Part shown: positions 62,246-64,000 of the stretch, piece by piece
Layout: each line of letters starts with the position of its first letter
Numbering within the stretch: the stretch's first letter is position 1
Assembly: GCA_905235635.1 (NCBI GenBank)
Contig: CAJOMC010000006.1
Coordinates: 1-64,000 of the forward strand
Length of the DNA stretch: 64,000 nucleotides
DNA from: an uncultured Bacilli bacterium
Lineage (GTDB): Bacteria; Bacillota_I; Bacilli_A; Izemoplasmatales; UBA1188
Reading direction: 5' to 3'
Notes under the pieces: model-generated
What the model saw: the letters and a program-made list of their open reading frames with translations, nothing else
Database searches by the model: none
Told to the model about the DNA's origin: nothing
Position numbers and translations under genes: made by a program

Positions 62246-63773
62246 TAGAGTCTTCCTCCATATCTTTTAAAGTTCTTCTGGCTTCATTATAGCCACTTGT
62301 GTATGATGATGGATATCCTATTCCTCTTTCACCAAAAGCTCCGCCAAATCTAAGACCCTTGATGAATGCATCTTCATTAACCATCATTACACGAGCCATA
62401 AGGTTATCTTTATATGTATTTTCATAGCCATATATAACACCTTCTGGATGTCCTGCATATCTTGCGTATGTTACTGGGGTAGCGATAGCTATTTCCTCAA
62501 TATGGTCTTTAATGTTTGTGTGAGTTGCCTTCTCAAATTCATCGATAAAGTGAGATGCAATCTCATTTTTATACTTGAAGTAATCTTTTTCTTCTACATC
62601 TTTCCACACGTCATCAAAAAATAGTGATGTCATATAAAGAATTGTGGTGCCTTCTTCCGAACATCCTGGGTTAACATTATTAAGACAGCAGGTAGCTTGA
62701 CCTGCATAGTGTCCTTTAGCGCTCATTTCCTTATACATTTCCACAGAATCAGAAGAATTATACACAAAGTAAGAGTGTTCAGTGATACCCAATTCTTCAG
62801 GAGATTTATTTAAACCTAAGAAGACAGTAAGACCACGACCCGCAAATTTTCTAAAGTTGCATAACTTAATAGCGCGTTCAGGTATAGCCTTTTCATCCAA
62901 CATATTTGCATATACCTTATGAGGAGAGATGTTTGCGATCACGTGCTTTGTCTCAATAATATCTCCATTTTTAAGTTCTACGCCTTTAACGTGACCATTT
63001 TCATCGGTTAAGATTTTAACTACTTCAGTGTTAAAGAAAATATCTCCACCTAAATCGTGAATACGTTTTTCAAACGCTAGTGACATTTCATGGCTTCTTG
63101 ATTTAGGCACGGTTGCGCCCATTAAGAAATAAGAATAAGCCATATTCGCAAAGTGAACGAAACTCATATTGTCAAATCCTACGCCGAGATATGACCAATA
63201 AGCACTTAAAACATTTTTAATTATTTCTGGTGTATTAAGTGATTCAAACACCTCGTTAACAGAATATGATGATACCGCGAGATAATCATAATATTTAGTT
63301 TGCATAACTTCTTTATCAGGCTTTCCGTTACATTCACCAATATATGCAACTGCCTCATAAACAGTCTTTGAAAGATCTAAGAACTTTTTTGCCTCAATTC
63401 CACCATTTTCGCATAAGGTATCACAAGCTTTAATTATATTATCAATACCAAATGGAAGAATGAAGTCGATGTTTTCTTTTTTAGAGATTAATCTATAGGC
63501 ATTTTTAATCTGTATCCATTCGACTAATGGTGTAACACCAAGTTCATCCATTATTCTTCTTGTACCGCCGAAAAGATTGCCTTTGCCTATACCATTTAAT
63601 TCATGAAGTGATGCTTCAAACTCAAATCTGCCTCTTTTAAAAGAGGTCGCAAAACCACCTGGTATGTTGTGCTTTTCACATACTAGGCAGGTTTTACCTG
63701 ATAAAAGAATTTTAACTGCAGCTGCTAGTCCGCCATTTCCAGCGCCAATAACGACGCAATCATATTTTTTCAT
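62238..63773 (-). CDS. CrtI/phytoene-desaturase-like FAD-dependent oxidoreductase
   Basis: A 511-residue flavoprotein. The N-terminal Rossmann motif is VVIGAGNGGLAAAVKILL, then EKHNIPGGFATSFKRG; the C-terminal FAD motif includes FGERGIGYPSSYTSGYNEA. This is the layout of CrtI-type desaturases and retinol saturase-like reductases. No other carotenoid gene is present, so a lipid-chain or isoprenoid (de)saturation role is as likely as carotenoid synthesis. It is encoded between a lipid kinase and a 2Fe-2S reductase. Confidence 0.85.
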   Translation of the reverse strand: MKKYDCVVIGAGNGGLAAAVKILLSGKTCLVCEKHNIPGGFATSFKRGRFEFEASLHELNGIGKGNLFGGTRRIMDELGVTPLVEWIQIKNAYRLISKKENIDFILPFGIDNIIKACDTLCENGGIEAKKFLDLSKTVYEAVAYIGECNGKPDKEVMQTKYYDYLAVSSYSVNEVFESLNTPEIIKNVLSAYWSYLGVGFDNMSFVHFANMAYSYFLMGATVPKSRSHEMSLAFEKRIHDLGGDIFFNTEVVKILTDENGHVKGVELKNGDIIETKHVIANISPHKVYANMLDEKAIPERAIKLCNFRKFAGRGLTVFLGLNKSPEELGITEHSYFVYNSSDSVEMYKEMSAKGHYAGQATCCLNNVNPGCSEEGTTILYMTSLFFDDVWKDVEEKDYFKYKNEIASHFIDEFEKATHTNIKDHIEEIAIATPVTYARYAGHPEGVIYGYENTYKDNLMARVMMVNEDAFIKGLRFGGAFGERGIGYPSSYTSGYNEARRTLKDMEEDSNV

Positions 63774-63781
63774 ACAACCAA

Positions 63782-64000
63782 CTACTTAATAATTACCTCA
63801 TATTCTTTAACATCTGGGATTACATCACCATCTATTTGGATAGCGCATGGAATATCAAATGTTACTTTGAAGCTGTGTCCTACTTTATGATTGATCCATT
63901 TTTTACCCTCGTGTTTACCACTTGAGAAAGTCGGGAATCTAAATAGTGTATTAAGACGTCCTACACTAGATAAAGTAGTTAAAGTACAAGTGTGTTCTTT
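63782..64000 (-). CDS. diacylglycerol kinase-family lipid kinase, C-terminal part
   Basis: The 73 visible residues end at the stop 63782-63784 and run off the right edge. They read RLNTLFRFPTFSSGKHEGKK, then a strand-rich stretch and PCAIQIDGDVIPDVKEYEVI. The GKH and IDGD(V) features match the C-terminal beta-sandwich of YegS/DagK-type kinases. It is 8 bases upstream of the CrtI-like start, as first visible gene of the - strand operon. Confidence 0.7.
   Translation of the reverse strand, partial: KEHTCTLTTLSSVGRLNTLFRFPTFSSGKHEGKKWINHKVGHSFKVTFDIPCAIQIDGDVIPDVKEYEVIIK

Overview
The window is low-GC, densely packed, and uses TGA as a true stop (for example in the ATGA overlaps at 1250-1253 and 6444-6447), so it is not a UGA-Trp mycoplasma. 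Many exported proteins are lipoproteins, permeases come from Firmicutes-type MalFG and LplBC families, and no outer-membrane (SusC/D) genes are seen. This suggests a monoderm Bacillota or deep-branching Mollicutes-related anaerobe that degrades polysaccharides. The exact lineage cannot be fixed from this sequence alone.

Layout. 1-2300: a self-regulated toxin-antitoxin-like pair (HTH plus DUF3990 ADP-ribosyltransferase-like protein, then a protein with a GNAT domain). 2484-7646: a VTC-type polyphosphate polymerase homologue, a DUF4956 membrane protein, a beta-helix carbohydrate-binding lipoprotein, and an OmpR/histidine kinase pair. 7890-33913: a 26-kb run of same-strand genes led by a LacI regulator, with two GH130 enzymes, two DUF5060/GH5-like exported glycosidases, two solute-binding proteins, two permease pairs, an NHL-TPR-Yip1 membrane protein, a DUF5696 protein, a giant Ig-like lipoprotein and a CE2-like esterase. 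34030-35784: a damaged patch with a truncated RhuM gene joined to a frameshifted response-regulator/BTAD pseudogene. 36076-60065: a second same-strand block with giant modular surface proteins, a DUF1861 protein, an LplBCA-type importer, an RCC1 propeller protein, a YesL-like membrane protein, an AraC regulator, a third GH130 enzyme, FN3 and CarboxypepD_reg lipoproteins, and SASA and CE2-like esterases. It ends at a second RhuM remnant. 60406-64000: a minus-strand lipid/redox operon (lysoplasmalogenase-like YhhN, FAD/2Fe-2S reductase, CrtI-like oxidoreductase, truncated diacylglycerol-kinase-type lipid kinase).

How the genes may work together (inference). Surface lipoproteins bind and cut an acetylated glycan, probably a mannan given three GH130 proteins plus DUF1861. 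Exported esterases strip acetyl groups, three ABC importers take up oligosaccharides, and cytoplasmic GH130/DUF1861 proteins and a signal-less esterase finish the breakdown. No ABC ATPase is present, so the three permease pairs must use one encoded elsewhere. The least explained parts are the propeller-plus-membrane proteins beside two importers, a repeated beta-sandwich module shared by several giant surface proteins, and the RhuM/response-regulator wreckage between the two large blocks.
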